DNA of 64,000 nt from NCBI GenBank assembly GCA_964603155.1, contig CAZRTZ010000002.1:57625-121624 (forward strand), in the 5' to 3' direction. Below, in pieces: positions 1 through 7,403 of the stretch. Source of the stretch: VAUL01 sp964603155 (lineage in GTDB: Bacteria > Desulfobacterota > Desulfuromonadia > Desulfuromonadales > BM103). Within the stretch, counting starts at the first letter, position 1. The number at the start of each line of letters is the position of its first letter. The notes under the pieces were generated by a model that was given only the letters and a program-made list of their open reading frames with translations, was not told the DNA's origin and searched no databases. The position numbers were made by a program, and so were the translations under genes.

Positions 1-965
1 TCTTCGGCACGCTTCAAATCGATGCGGTCGCGCGTCCCCTTGCGCCAGGGGAGCGACACCAGCCAGTCAATGTAATTGCGGACGACGGCGGCTTCCGCCG
101 ACATGGGCGACATCATCTTCAGCTTGCGCAACTCACCCAGAGCCTTCTCGGTGGCCTCCTTCGTCATGCGCGCCTTCTCGATGCGTTCCTCGAGTTCGCG
201 GATCTCCTGCTTGAATTCGTCCTTTTCGCCGAGTTCCTTCTGGATGGCGCGCATCTGCTCGTTGAGGTAGTACTCCTTCTGGCTGCGCTCCATCTGGCTC
301 TTGACCCGGTTGCGGATCTTCTTCTCGATCTGCAGGATCTCGACTTCGCGCTCCAAAAGCCCCAGCAACCCCTCAAGGCGCCGCAACGGATCGGCCTCTT
401 CGAGAATCTTCTGCTTGTCGGCAATCGCCACGTTGATCTGGGCAGCCACCGTGTCGGCAAAACGGCTGATATCCTCGATGCCGGCAATGGCGGTGACCAT
501 CTCGGCGGGAATCTTCTTGCTCAGCCCTGCGTAGTTCTCGAAGGTGGCGTTGACACTGCGCATCAACGCCTCCTGCTCGGCGGAGTTCTGCTCGATATCG
601 GGAACTTCCTCAAGGCGGGCGTGGATGTATTCGTCGTCGTAGTCGAAGTTCAGGCAGCGCGCCCGCACCTTCCCTTCCACCAGGACCTTGACGGTACCAT
701 CCGGCAGTTTGAGCATCTGCGCAACTTGGCCGAGGACACCGGTCTGGTAGAGATCCACGGGTTGCGGATCATCGATCTTCGGGTCGCGCTGAGTGACCAG
801 GAAAATCTGCCGGTCATGTTCAAGCGCCCACTCCAGGGCGCGAATCGAACGCGGCCGGCCCACAAACAACGGGGTGACCATGTAAGGGAAAATCACGATG
901 TCCCGAAGCGGCAGAACCGGGACGGAGTTGTCAGGCAGGACGGATGGCGGAGCGGGATCGGTCAT
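1..965 (-). CDS. lon: Lon protease, N-terminal part (cut by window edge)
   Basis: ATP-dependent serine protease that degrades misfolded and regulatory proteins in the cytoplasm. Only about the first 321 codons are present; the AAA+ and Ser-Lys protease domains lie beyond the left edge. The visible protein begins MTDPAPPSVLPDNSV and continues with VPVLPLRDIVIFPYMVTPLF, the typical start of the Lon substrate-binding (LON) domain, followed by a long helical stretch. The ATG at 965 overlaps the clpX stop by four bases (ATGA), so translation is probably coupled. It is the last gene of tig-clpP-clpX-lon. Identification rests on the LON domain and this gene order. Confidence 0.95.
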   Translation of the reverse strand, partial: MTDPAPPSVLPDNSVPVLPLRDIVIFPYMVTPLFVGRPRSIRALEWALEHDRQIFLVTQRDPKIDDPQPVDLYQTGVLGQVAQMLKLPDGTVKVLVEGKVRARCLNFDYDDEYIHARLEEVPDIEQNSAEQEALMRSVNATFENYAGLSKKIPAEMVTAIAGIEDISRFADTVAAQINVAIADKQKILEEADPLRRLEGLLGLLEREVEILQIEKKIRNRVKSQMERSQKEYYLNEQMRAIQKELGEKDEFKQEIRELEERIEKARMTKEATEKALGELRKLKMMSPMSAEAAVVRNYIDWLVSLPWRKGTRDRIDLKRAE

Positions 966-2209
966 GCGGTTTCGGCGCAATCATAGGCGATGATCGGCTG
1001 ACTTCCCTGGAAGATGACGTCCTCGTTGACGACGACCTCCTTGACCCGATCCTGCGAGGGAATCTCGTACATCACATCGAGCATGGCGTTTTCCAGGATG
1101 GCCCGCAGCCCACGCGCACCGGTCTTGCGCTTGAGCGCCTCGCGGGCGACCGCCACCAGGGCACCGTCGGTGAATTTGAGATTGACCCGTTCCATGTCGA
1201 ACAGCTTCTGGTACTGCTTGACCAGGGCGTTCTTGGGCTCGCACAGAATCCTGACCAGCGCCTCCTCGTCGAGCTCGTCAAGTGTTGCCAGGACCGGCAG
1301 GCGGCCGATGAATTCCGGGATCAGGCCGAAACGCAGCAGATCGGCCGGTTCGACTTTGGACAGGAGTTCACCGAGATTGCGGTCGCGGTCACTGCGGATC
1401 TCGGCACCGAATCCCATGTGCTTGGCACCGATGCGCTGGCTGACGATCCCGTCCAGACCGGAAAAGGCTCCGCCGCAGATGAACAGAATGTTGGTGGTGT
1501 CGACCTTGAGGAATTCCTGCTGGGGGTGCTTGCGCCCGCCCTTGGGAGGAACGCTGGCCATGGTGCCTTCGATGATCTTGAGCAGCGCCTGCTGGACCCC
1601 TTCGCCGGAGACGTCACGGGTGATCGACGGCGAGTCGGACTTGCGGGCGATCTTGTCGACCTCGTCGATGTAGATAATCCCCTTCTGAGCCTTCTCCAGG
1701 TCATAGTCGGCGGCCTGTAGCAGGCTGAGGATGATGTTTTCGACATCTTCGCCGACGTAGCCGGCCTCGGTCAGACTGGTGGCGTCGGCAATCGCGAAGG
1801 GCACGTTGAGCACCCGGGCCAGCGTCTGGGCGAGCAGGGTCTTGCCGCTGCCGGTGGGGCCGAGCAGCAGGATGTTGCTCTTTTGCACCTCGACGTCGCC
1901 GGGCTTGGCAGGTGACTCGATGCGCTTGTAATGATTATAGACCGCAACCGCCAGGACCTTCTTGGCCCGTTCCTGACCGACCACGAAGTCGTCGAGAACT
2001 TCCTTGATCTCGGCAGGTTTCGGCAGTTTCCCGCTGCGACCGGCCGGTTCCTCCAGCTTGGCTTCCTCGGCGATGATGTCCCGACACAGCTCGATGCACT
2101 CGTCGCAGATGTACACCGCCGGTCCGGCAATCAACTTCTTTACCTCCTCCTGGGCCTTGCCGCAGAAGGAACAGGTCAACTGGCCGCCCTGGCCGCCTTT
2201 ATTGCTCAC
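962..2209 (-). CDS. clpX: ClpX, ATP-binding unfoldase subunit of the ClpXP protease
   Basis: AAA+ hexameric unfoldase that selects tagged substrates and feeds them to ClpP. The 415-aa protein has the N-terminal zinc-binding domain (Cys13, 16, 35, 38), a Walker A motif LLGPTGSGKT near residue 118, Walker B IIYIDEVDKIARK and the pore-loop region typical of ClpX. The GTG at 2209 is chosen (VSNKGGQGGQ) because it gives the normal family N-terminus and has GGGGTGA upstream; the in-frame ATG at 2275 would add 22 atypical residues reaching into the clpP 3' end. It lies 20 nt after clpP and overlaps lon by 4 nt. Confidence 0.97.
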   Translation of the reverse strand: MSNKGGQGGQLTCSFCGKAQEEVKKLIAGPAVYICDECIELCRDIIAEEAKLEEPAGRSGKLPKPAEIKEVLDDFVVGQERAKKVLAVAVYNHYKRIESPAKPGDVEVQKSNILLLGPTGSGKTLLAQTLARVLNVPFAIADATSLTEAGYVGEDVENIILSLLQAADYDLEKAQKGIIYIDEVDKIARKSDSPSITRDVSGEGVQQALLKIIEGTMASVPPKGGRKHPQQEFLKVDTTNILFICGGAFSGLDGIVSQRIGAKHMGFGAEIRSDRDRNLGELLSKVEPADLLRFGLIPEFIGRLPVLATLDELDEEALVRILCEPKNALVKQYQKLFDMERVNLKFTDGALVAVAREALKRKTGARGLRAILENAMLDVMYEIPSQDRVKEVVVNEDVIFQGSQPIIAYDCAETA

Positions 2210-2229
2210 TCTTTCACCCCTTGGCTGGT

Positions 2230-2814
2230 TCAGCTCTTGCGTTTCACCACGTCGTCGATAATACCATAGGCGCACGCCGCGTCGCTACCCATGAAGAAAT
2301 CGCGCTCGGTATCCGCGGCGATCCGCTCCAGCGGCTGCCCGGTGTGGCGGGACAAAATCTGGTTCAGATCGTCGCGCAGACGCAGAATCTCCTGGGCATG
2401 AATGCTGATGTCGGTGGCCTGACCCTGGAAACCGCCAAGAGGCTGGTGGATCATAATGCGTGCATGCGGCAGGGCGAAACGCTTCCCCTTGGTGCCGGCC
2501 GCAAGGAGCACGGCCCCCATGCTTGCCGCCTGACCGACGCAGATGGTCGAGACCGGCGTTTTCAGATACTGGATGGTGTCGTAGATCGCCAGGCCGGCGG
2601 TCACCAGCCCTCCGGGAGAGTTGATGTACAGGTGGATCTCCTTCTCGGGATCTTCCGACTCGAGGAAAAGCAACTGGGCGATGATCAGATCGGCCAGATG
2701 GTCATCGATGCCGCCGCCGAGGAAGACGATGCGGTCTTTGAGCAGCCGGGAGTAGATGTCGTAGGCACGCTCGCCCCGGCCGGTCTGCTCCACCACCATC
2801 GGGATCAGGGTCAT
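2230..2814 (-). CDS. clpP: ClpP, ATP-dependent Clp protease proteolytic subunit
   Basis: Serine peptidase forming the double-heptamer chamber of ClpXP. The 194-aa protein has normal length and the catalytic Ser98 in GQAASMGAVLLAAG and His123 in MIHQPLGG, with an Asp near residue 172. The N-terminal MTLIPMVVEQTGRGERAYDI contains the conserved IPMVVEQ hydrophobic loop. Its ATG overlaps the stop codon of tig by four bases, so the two are probably translationally coupled. Confidence 0.98.
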   Translation of the reverse strand: MTLIPMVVEQTGRGERAYDIYSRLLKDRIVFLGGGIDDHLADLIIAQLLFLESEDPEKEIHLYINSPGGLVTAGLAIYDTIQYLKTPVSTICVGQAASMGAVLLAAGTKGKRFALPHARIMIHQPLGGFQGQATDISIHAQEILRLRDDLNQILSRHTGQPLERIAADTERDFFMGSDAACAYGIIDDVVKRKS

Positions 2815-4139
2815 ACCGTGGCCTCCTTGCCGGCTTGCTCCTGTTCGAGTTCGGCCTTGGACACCTCCGTGACCTTGGCCCTGTCGATGAGGAAGCGCAC
2901 TACCTTCTCCTCGGCGATCTGCCCCATCAGCCCGCTGCGGGCCTCCTCGCCGGCGTAGTATTTCTTGACCATGTCGAGGGGCGCATTGGCCATGGCGGCA
3001 ATCTCTTCCAGGCGGCTGTCAACCTCGCTCTCCTCGGCGGCAATCCCTTCCTGCTGGCCGATCGCTTCAAGAAGCAGCGTCCCCTTGACCTGGTCGACGG
3101 CGGTGCTGCGGTAGCGCTCGGCGAAGGTTTGTGGAGTGAGCCCCAGCATCTCCGGCGACAACCCCTGGGAACGCATGCGGTTCTCGACATTCTTGAACAT
3201 ATACTCGAGTTGCTTGGCAACCATGGCCGCCGGCACCTCCAGCGGGTTGCGCTCGATCAGTTGGCGCACCAGACGCTCGCGCAGATCGTTGTCAATGCGG
3301 TTCTTCTCCTGAGCCTGGTAGGAGGACGCCAACTGCTCGCGCAACTGCGCCAGCGTCTCCATGCCGAAGCCTTTGGCGAATTCGTCGTCGAGCGCCGGCA
3401 GGACCTTCTCCTTGATTTCCTTGAGCACAACCCGGAAGGTCGCCGGCTTCCCGGCCAGCGTCTCCTGCCCGTACTCCTCGGGGAAAGTCACCGCGATCTC
3501 TTTGCTCTCGCCGCGCTGCATGCCGACCACCTGCTCCTCGAAACCGGGGATCAGACTCCCCGAACCGAGTTCCAGCACGAAATCCTCGGCCTTGCCGCCA
3601 TCAAAGGCCACGCCGTCGACAAATCCTTCGAAATCGATGGTGACGGAGTTGCCGTTTGCCGCCTGACTGTTGGCACTGACTTCAAGCTGCCCCCTGGAGG
3701 TCCGCAACTCTTCGAGACGGCCGTCGATCAGCTTCTCATCCGCCTCGAAGCGTTCCTTGCGGAGAGCGATACCGGTATAATCCTTGGCGGTGACCGTCGG
3801 TTTGACCTCGATTTCGGCCTGGTAGGTGAACGCCTGGCCGCGACTGACCACGCCACTGTCGACGATGCGCGGCTCGCCAACCGCCGGGATGGCATGGTCG
3901 TCGAGGGCTTTGAAATAACTGTCGTTGATCAGGCGGCCAAGCACCTCGCGCTCCATCTGGCCGCCGTAATACTGCTCGAGGACCGACTGGGGCACCTTGC
4001 CGGGACGGAAGCCCTTGATCTTGGCGGTCTTGCCGATCTTGCGGAAAGCCCGTTCGATCTCCTGGTCGACGTGCTCGGCACCGATTTCGAAGTGCAGTTT
4101 CCTGGCGATGCTGCTGATCTCTTCGATTCTGACGTTCAT
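2811..4139 (-). CDS. tig: Trigger factor, ribosome-bound chaperone and peptidyl-prolyl isomerase
   Basis: Chaperone that binds ribosomal protein L23 at the exit tunnel and holds nascent chains. The 442-aa protein has the three expected parts: ribosome-binding tail (signature-like region GFRPGKVPQSVLEQYYG near residue 43), FKBP-type PPIase domain around residues 165-245 (VTIDFEGFVDGVAFDGGKAE) and a helical C-terminal chaperone domain. GAGG lies 7 nt before the ATG. It heads the tig-clpP-clpX-lon unit directly downstream of the tRNA cluster. The 131-nt gap upstream holds an inverted oligomer repeat, and no clear promoter was seen there. Confidence 0.98.
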   Translation of the reverse strand: MNVRIEEISSIARKLHFEIGAEHVDQEIERAFRKIGKTAKIKGFRPGKVPQSVLEQYYGGQMEREVLGRLINDSYFKALDDHAIPAVGEPRIVDSGVVSRGQAFTYQAEIEVKPTVTAKDYTGIALRKERFEADEKLIDGRLEELRTSRGQLEVSANSQAANGNSVTIDFEGFVDGVAFDGGKAEDFVLELGSGSLIPGFEEQVVGMQRGESKEIAVTFPEEYGQETLAGKPATFRVVLKEIKEKVLPALDDEFAKGFGMETLAQLREQLASSYQAQEKNRIDNDLRERLVRQLIERNPLEVPAAMVAKQLEYMFKNVENRMRSQGLSPEMLGLTPQTFAERYRSTAVDQVKGTLLLEAIGQQEGIAAEESEVDSRLEEIAAMANAPLDMVKKYYAGEEARSGLMGQIAEEKVVRFLIDRAKVTEVSKAELEQEQAGKEATV

Positions 4140-4150
4140 TGGACACCCTC

Positions 4151-4264
4151 GGTTTAGGTTTAGGTCTAGGCTCAGGTTGAGGTTGAGTAATCCATGTTTA
4201 TGGCTTGGCAGAAGTTCAAGGAGGCGGTGGCATCCACCTGAACCTCAACCTGAACCTCAACCTG
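4151..4264. repeat. Degenerate hexamer repeat (GGTTTA/GGTTGA) in inverted orientation
   Basis: The gap between tRNA-Leu and tig holds a run of GGTTTA, GGTCTA, GGCTCA and GGTTGA units at 4151-4187. A mirrored run of AACCTC/AACCTG units lies at 4237-4264. The two arms are partly complementary (CAGGTTGAGGTTGAG against its inverse), so the transcript could fold into a long stem with a loop of about 50 nt. No open reading frame covers it. Its function is unknown. Confidence 0.75.
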
Positions 4265-4271
4265 TTTCTGC

Positions 4272-4354
4272 TGGTGCGAGAGAGGGGAGTCGAACCCCTA
4301 CGGTTGCCCGCTGGATCCTAAATCCAGTGCGTCTGCCAATTCCGCCACTCTCGC
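4272..4354 (-). tRNA. tRNA-Leu (anticodon UAG)
   Basis: Acceptor stem GCGAGAG pairs with CTCTCGC, followed by discriminator A and an encoded CCA at 4274-4272. The anticodon stem-loop CTGGATTTAGGATCCAG presents TAG. A long variable arm and a T-loop GGTTCGACTCC fit a class II leucine tRNA. It is the last tRNA of the minus-strand cluster, just upstream of tig. Confidence 0.97.
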
Positions 4355-4363
4355 GTTCAAACA

Positions 4364-4447
4364 CTGAAAAGCAGAAGTCAGAATTCAGAATAAAAACCTT
4401 AACCCAGCGTGTGCCGAAGGCTTCTGAATTCTGAACTCTGTTTTCTG
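4364..4447. repeat. Inverted repeat built from TTCTGAATTCTGA units
   Basis: The 19-nt arm at 4372-4390 (CAGAAGTCAGAATTCAGAA) is matched in inverse at 4422-4440 (TTCTGAATTCTGAACTCTG) with only two mismatched positions; similarity extends a few bases outward. The arms are about 31 nt apart. Each arm is itself made of a 7-8 nt unit, so this is a degenerate short-oligomer repeat in inverted form. It lies between tRNA-His and tRNA-Leu. Its role is unknown. Confidence 0.75.
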
Positions 4448-4457
4448 GATTCGCCTT

Positions 4458-4532
4458 GAAAAAGCGAGGGTCCGTCTTTCTCCCGGGCGCCCCGAACAAG
4501 AAGGGGTGGTCGACGCGGAAAAAGACAGACCC
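4458..4532 (-). terminator. Candidate rho-independent terminator after tRNA-His
   Basis: On the minus strand, GGGTCTGTCTTT (4532-4521) pairs with AAAGACGGACCC (4479-4468) with one G-U pair. Between them is a smaller GC-rich hairpin (CCCC...GGGG). The stem is followed by TCGCTTTTTC, a short U-tract. It would end transcription of tRNA-Pro-Arg-His before tRNA-Leu, or act as a partial terminator/processing signal. Confidence 0.6.
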
Positions 4533-4542
4533 GGAAAATTAA

Positions 4543-4619
4543 TGGGGTGAGTGAAGGGGTTTGAACCCTCGACACCTGGAGCCACAATCCAGTGCTCTAC
4601 CGGCTGAGCTACACCCACC
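4543..4619 (-). tRNA. tRNA-His (anticodon GUG)
   Basis: The anticodon loop ATTGTGG presents GTG. The acceptor stem GTGGGTG pairs with CACTCAC (one G-U). The base before it (4619) is G and the discriminator is C, giving the extra G-1:C73 pair diagnostic of histidine tRNAs. CCA is encoded at 4545-4543. Confidence 0.97.
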
Positions 4620-4694
4620 ACAAAAAGAAGCCTAATCTAGCCAAGGAACCCGGAGCTTGTCAACGGTTAACTCGCCGCCGGCAGCATTTCAAAG

Positions 4695-4771
<77 letters not shown>

Positions 4772-4775
4772 ATAA

Positions 4776-4852
4776 TGGTCGGGGCGAGAGGATTCGAACC
4801 TCCGGCCCCCTGTGCCCAAGACAGGTGCGCTACCAGGCTGCGCTACGCCCCG
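4776..4852 (-). tRNA. tRNA-Pro (anticodon UGG)
   Basis: Acceptor CGGGGCG pairs with CGCCCCG, discriminator A, encoded CCA. The anticodon stem-loop CCTGTCTTGGGCACAGG presents TGG. It is the first gene of the minus-strand tRNA cluster, 12 nt from a strong promoter match and only 4 nt before tRNA-Arg, so they are surely cotranscribed. Confidence 0.97.
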
Positions 4853-4864
4853 ACAAAGGAGATT

Positions 4865-4893
4865 CTATTAGCACGGGCGGCGCCAGGATGCAA
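4865..4893 (-). promoter_or_regulatory. Sigma70-type promoter of the tRNA-Pro-Arg-His unit
   Basis: On the minus strand TTGCAT (4893-4888) and TAATAG (4870-4865) are separated by exactly 17 nt, and the mature tRNA-Pro starts 12 nt further on. Spacing and location make this a convincing promoter, judged by consensus only. Confidence 0.75.
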
Positions 4894-4969
4894 CGAAAAA
4901 GGTAAGAGAACGCCCCCGCTTTTCGCAAGGCCGCCCAAGTGCCCCATCGGGGGGATCTCCTGCCTGAAC

Positions 4970-4998
4970 TTTACGTTGAATTAATTCAGATTTATGAT
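4970..4998 (+). promoter_or_regulatory. Candidate promoter of the pilZ gene
   Basis: TTTACG (4970-4975), a 17-nt AT-rich spacer and TATGAT (4993-4998) precede the PilZ start by 32 nt. The region is distinctly AT-rich against its surroundings. The -35 box is weak, so this is a moderate prediction. Confidence 0.5.
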
Positions 4999-5030
4999 TA
5001 TTTTGCACTCTGGAGGGGGGGGGCTGTCTT

Positions 5031-5360
5031 ATGACCGGTCACGGCAAACGCACTTCACCACGCATCAGCCGACGCCTGACCGTCAGGTTCGGTCCCAAGC
5101 AGCCCGAGCACCTCGGCTACACCATCGACATCTCCGCAGAGGGGCTCTTCATCGGCGCCACCACGGTCTATCAAAGCGGTGGGGTACTACTGGTCCAGTT
5201 GACCACGCGCGAAGGGGCGACTGTGCTGCTCAGAGGGGAAATCCGCTGGGCGCAGAAAATGCCGGCCCAATATGCTCACAAGCTCAAGTCGGGGATGGGG
5301 CTGAGAATCCTCGAGATCCTGGAGGGACGCGAAATCTACGAATCCCTCTGGGCGCGTTAA
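5031..5360 (+). CDS. PilZ-domain protein, probable c-di-GMP binder
   Basis: A 109-aa protein that is a single PilZ domain. It has the N-terminal arginine motif (RTSPRISRRLTVRF, residues 7-20) and the matching DISAEGLFI block near residues 33-41 (family D/N-x-S-x-x-G), which together bind cyclic di-GMP. No membrane segment or partner domain is present, so it is likely a small cytoplasmic adaptor. A G-rich ribosome site (GGAGGGGGGGGG) lies before the ATG. Its stop overlaps by 4 nt the stop of the convergent cardiolipin synthase gene. The target process is not evident from context. Confidence 0.85.
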   Translation: MTGHGKRTSPRISRRLTVRFGPKQPEHLGYTIDISAEGLFIGATTVYQSGGVLLVQLTTREGATVLLRGEIRWAQKMPAQYAHKLKSGMGLRILEILEGREIYESLWAR

Positions 5361-6556
5361 AGGAACCGCTTCAACGGCGACAGAAGCCATTCCAGCAACG
5401 ACTCGTACCATCTGCGCTGCCGGTGGCGATCGACCGTCAGCCTCATCGATCTTGCCAGGTCCTCCTTAAGCATCTGCTCAACTTCTCTGCTGAACTCCCG
5501 GCTCTCGACGATCAGGTTGGTTTCGTAGTTGCGGTAGAAGCTGCGCTGATCGAAATTGGCCGATCCGATCAGTGTCCACAGGTCGTCGACCTGCATCAGC
5601 TTGGCATGCAGGACCGTCCCCCCCCTTTCATAGACCTCCACCCCGGCCTTGAGCAGCAGATTCAGATAAGGATGACTGACGATCTTGAGCAACGGCACAT
5701 CGCTTTCGCCGGGGAGCAACAGCGTTACCTTGACCCCGCGCCTGGTCGCCTTGAGCATCATCCTGACCAGGCGCGGCCCGGGGAGAAAATAGGGGGTGAC
5801 AATAGCCAGCCGTCGCTCGGCATGGGTGATGGCGAGTTGATAGGAACGCTTGATCAATGACCGCCGATGGTTCGGACCGCCACTGACCACCAGCACACCA
5901 TCGCCACCGGCAGCGTCCGGCAGCGACTGGAGCGCGGCAGCCGGAACCTCCCCCCCCTCATCCCGCCAACTCTCCCAGAACAGGCTCTGAAGCTCTTGCA
6001 CCACGGGCCCGTTCAGGTGCATGCCGCAGTCGCGCCAGCGGTCGGGACTTTCGCCGTAACCGGAATATTCGTCGCCGATATTCAAGCCGCCGAGAAATGC
6101 CAGCTGCGCATCGACGATAGCGATCTTGCGGTGATTCCTCTTATCGATCCAGCCGAAGACGCGACCGAATCTGGGCCGATTGAAGCAGATCAGCCGTACG
6201 CCGCCCTGCTCCAGGCGCTGGAAATAAGCGGCCGGGGTATCGAAACAACCGACGTAGTCGTAGATCAGGTAAACGGCCACCCCGCGCTTGACGGCATCGA
6301 GCGCGGCCTCGGCAAAGCGTATGCCCAGGGCATCGCCGCGGATGATGTAGTATTCGAGAGTAATCTGCCGCTGCGCCCTGGCCATGGCCGCGAGCAGGGA
6401 CGGGAAGAAGTCGCCGCCATGGGGGAGCAGTGTGGCCCGGTTGCCGGCCACGAAGGTCGCCGTGCCGCGCCAGTTGAAGCGCCTGAGCAGCCAGCTGTCG
6501 CGCAGGCGCTGCAGACGGGGGCGACCGGTGATGAGCTTGTCGATGCGCTGCACCAT
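5357..6556 (-). CDS. clsB: Cardiolipin synthase (ClsB-like phospholipase D family)
   Basis: Transphosphatidylase of the PLD superfamily that makes cardiolipin from phosphatidylglycerol and a second phospholipid. The 399-aa protein carries two HxKx4D motifs: H142/K144/D149 (HRKIAIVD) and H317/K319/D324 (HAKLMQVD), each followed by a glycine-rich GGLN/GSANFD stretch. There are no N-terminal membrane helices, unlike ClsA, so it matches the ClsB (about 413 aa) type in length and layout. It could have a related PLD activity. It converges with the pilZ gene. Confidence 0.85.
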   Translation of the reverse strand: MVQRIDKLITGRPRLQRLRDSWLLRRFNWRGTATFVAGNRATLLPHGGDFFPSLLAAMARAQRQITLEYYIIRGDALGIRFAEAALDAVKRGVAVYLIYDYVGCFDTPAAYFQRLEQGGVRLICFNRPRFGRVFGWIDKRNHRKIAIVDAQLAFLGGLNIGDEYSGYGESPDRWRDCGMHLNGPVVQELQSLFWESWRDEGGEVPAAALQSLPDAAGGDGVLVVSGGPNHRRSLIKRSYQLAITHAERRLAIVTPYFLPGPRLVRMMLKATRRGVKVTLLLPGESDVPLLKIVSHPYLNLLLKAGVEVYERGGTVLHAKLMQVDDLWTLIGSANFDQRSFYRNYETNLIVESREFSREVEQMLKEDLARSMRLTVDRHRQRRWYESLLEWLLSPLKRFL

Positions 6557-6612
6557 GGATTCCTCAGCGGCCGTCAGTCAGGGAAAGAGGCGGCAATCCG
6601 TCCTTTTGCCGC

Positions 6613-6641
6613 TTGACCGCAGCCGGTCATCTCCATATAAT
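6613..6641 (+). promoter_or_regulatory. Near-consensus promoter of tRNA-Leu(CAA)
   Basis: TTGACC (6613-6618), a 17-nt spacer and a perfect TATAAT (6636-6641) end 11 nt before the tRNA. This is one of the best sigma70-type matches in the window. Confidence 0.85.
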
Positions 6642-6652
6642 CCGCACCGAAC

Positions 6653-6737
6653 GCCGAAGTGGTGGAATGGTAGACACGTCGGTCTCAAAAACCGATGCCC
6701 TCCGGGCGTGCCGGTTCGAGTCCGGCCTTCGGTACCA
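6653..6737 (+). tRNA. tRNA-Leu (anticodon CAA)
   Basis: Class II tRNA with a long variable arm. The anticodon stem-loop TCGGTCTCAAAAACCGA presents CAA. The acceptor stem GCCGAAG pairs with CTTCGGT, so the first pair is G1-U72 rather than G-C; discriminator A and CCA are encoded. It is one of the few plus-strand genes and has its own promoter. Confidence 0.96.
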
Positions 6738-6748
6738 AAACAACAAAA

Positions 6749-6787
6749 GGGCCGCAATCTCAGAAGGTTGTGGCTCTTACTCTTTCC
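6749..6787 (+). terminator. Weak candidate terminator after tRNA-Leu(CAA)
   Basis: GGGCCGCAA (6749-6757) can pair with TTGTGGCTC (6768-6776), including two G-U pairs, followed by TTACTCTTTCC. The U-tract is interrupted, so termination would be inefficient. Confidence 0.4.
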
Positions 6788-6888
6788 ATGCTAAAGTTTT
6801 TCCCACGGCAATTTTTCATGCCGCCGGCACCACCGGCCGTGCCAGCTTCAATGTTTATTACCACAGAATCCATGCAAGGAGAGACAAA

Positions 6889-7395
6889 ATGAGCAATCCG
6901 ATCGCCATCATGCAAACCAGTAAAGGTGAAATCTGGATCGAGCTGGATCGCGCCAAGGCGCCGATTTCCGTGGAGAATTTCATCAACTATGCCAAGGCCG
7001 GCCACTATGACGGCACGGTCTTTCATCGCGTCATCAAAGGGTTCATGATCCAGGGCGGGGGGATGACCGCCGACATGACCCAAAAGCCGACCAATGCGCC
7101 GATCAAGAACGAGGCCACCAACGGGCTGAAAAACAAGGTCGGCACCGTCGCCATGGCACGCACCATGGTGGTCGACTCCGCGACCAGCCAGTTCTTCATC
7201 AACACCGCCGACAACAAGTTCCTCGACAACGCCGGGCTCAATCCCGACAAGTTCGGCTACGCGGTGTTCGGCAAGGTGGTTGACGGGATGGACGCGGTAT
7301 GGGCCATCGAGATGGTGACGACCGGCAGCAAGGCCGGGCACCAAGATGTGCCGGTCGATCCGGTTACGATCGAAAAGGTCACCATCGAGGAATAA
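6889..7395 (+). CDS. Cyclophilin-type peptidyl-prolyl cis-trans isomerase
   Basis: Catalyses proline cis-trans isomerisation in protein folding. The 168-aa protein is a single cyclophilin domain with the conserved VFHRVIKGFMIQGG block (catalytic Arg, Phe and Gln), then SQFFIN and FGYAVFGKVVDGMD. No signal peptide is visible (MSNPIAIMQTSKG), so it is probably cytoplasmic, PpiB-like. The ATG at 6889 is preceded by AAGGAGAG and starts the family N-terminus; the frame is open further upstream through the tRNA gene but that part is not protein-like. Confidence 0.93.
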   Translation: MSNPIAIMQTSKGEIWIELDRAKAPISVENFINYAKAGHYDGTVFHRVIKGFMIQGGGMTADMTQKPTNAPIKNEATNGLKNKVGTVAMARTMVVDSATSQFFINTADNKFLDNAGLNPDKFGYAVFGKVVDGMDAVWAIEMVTTGSKAGHQDVPVDPVTIEKVTIEE

Positions 7396-7403
7396 TCCGT
7401 ACG

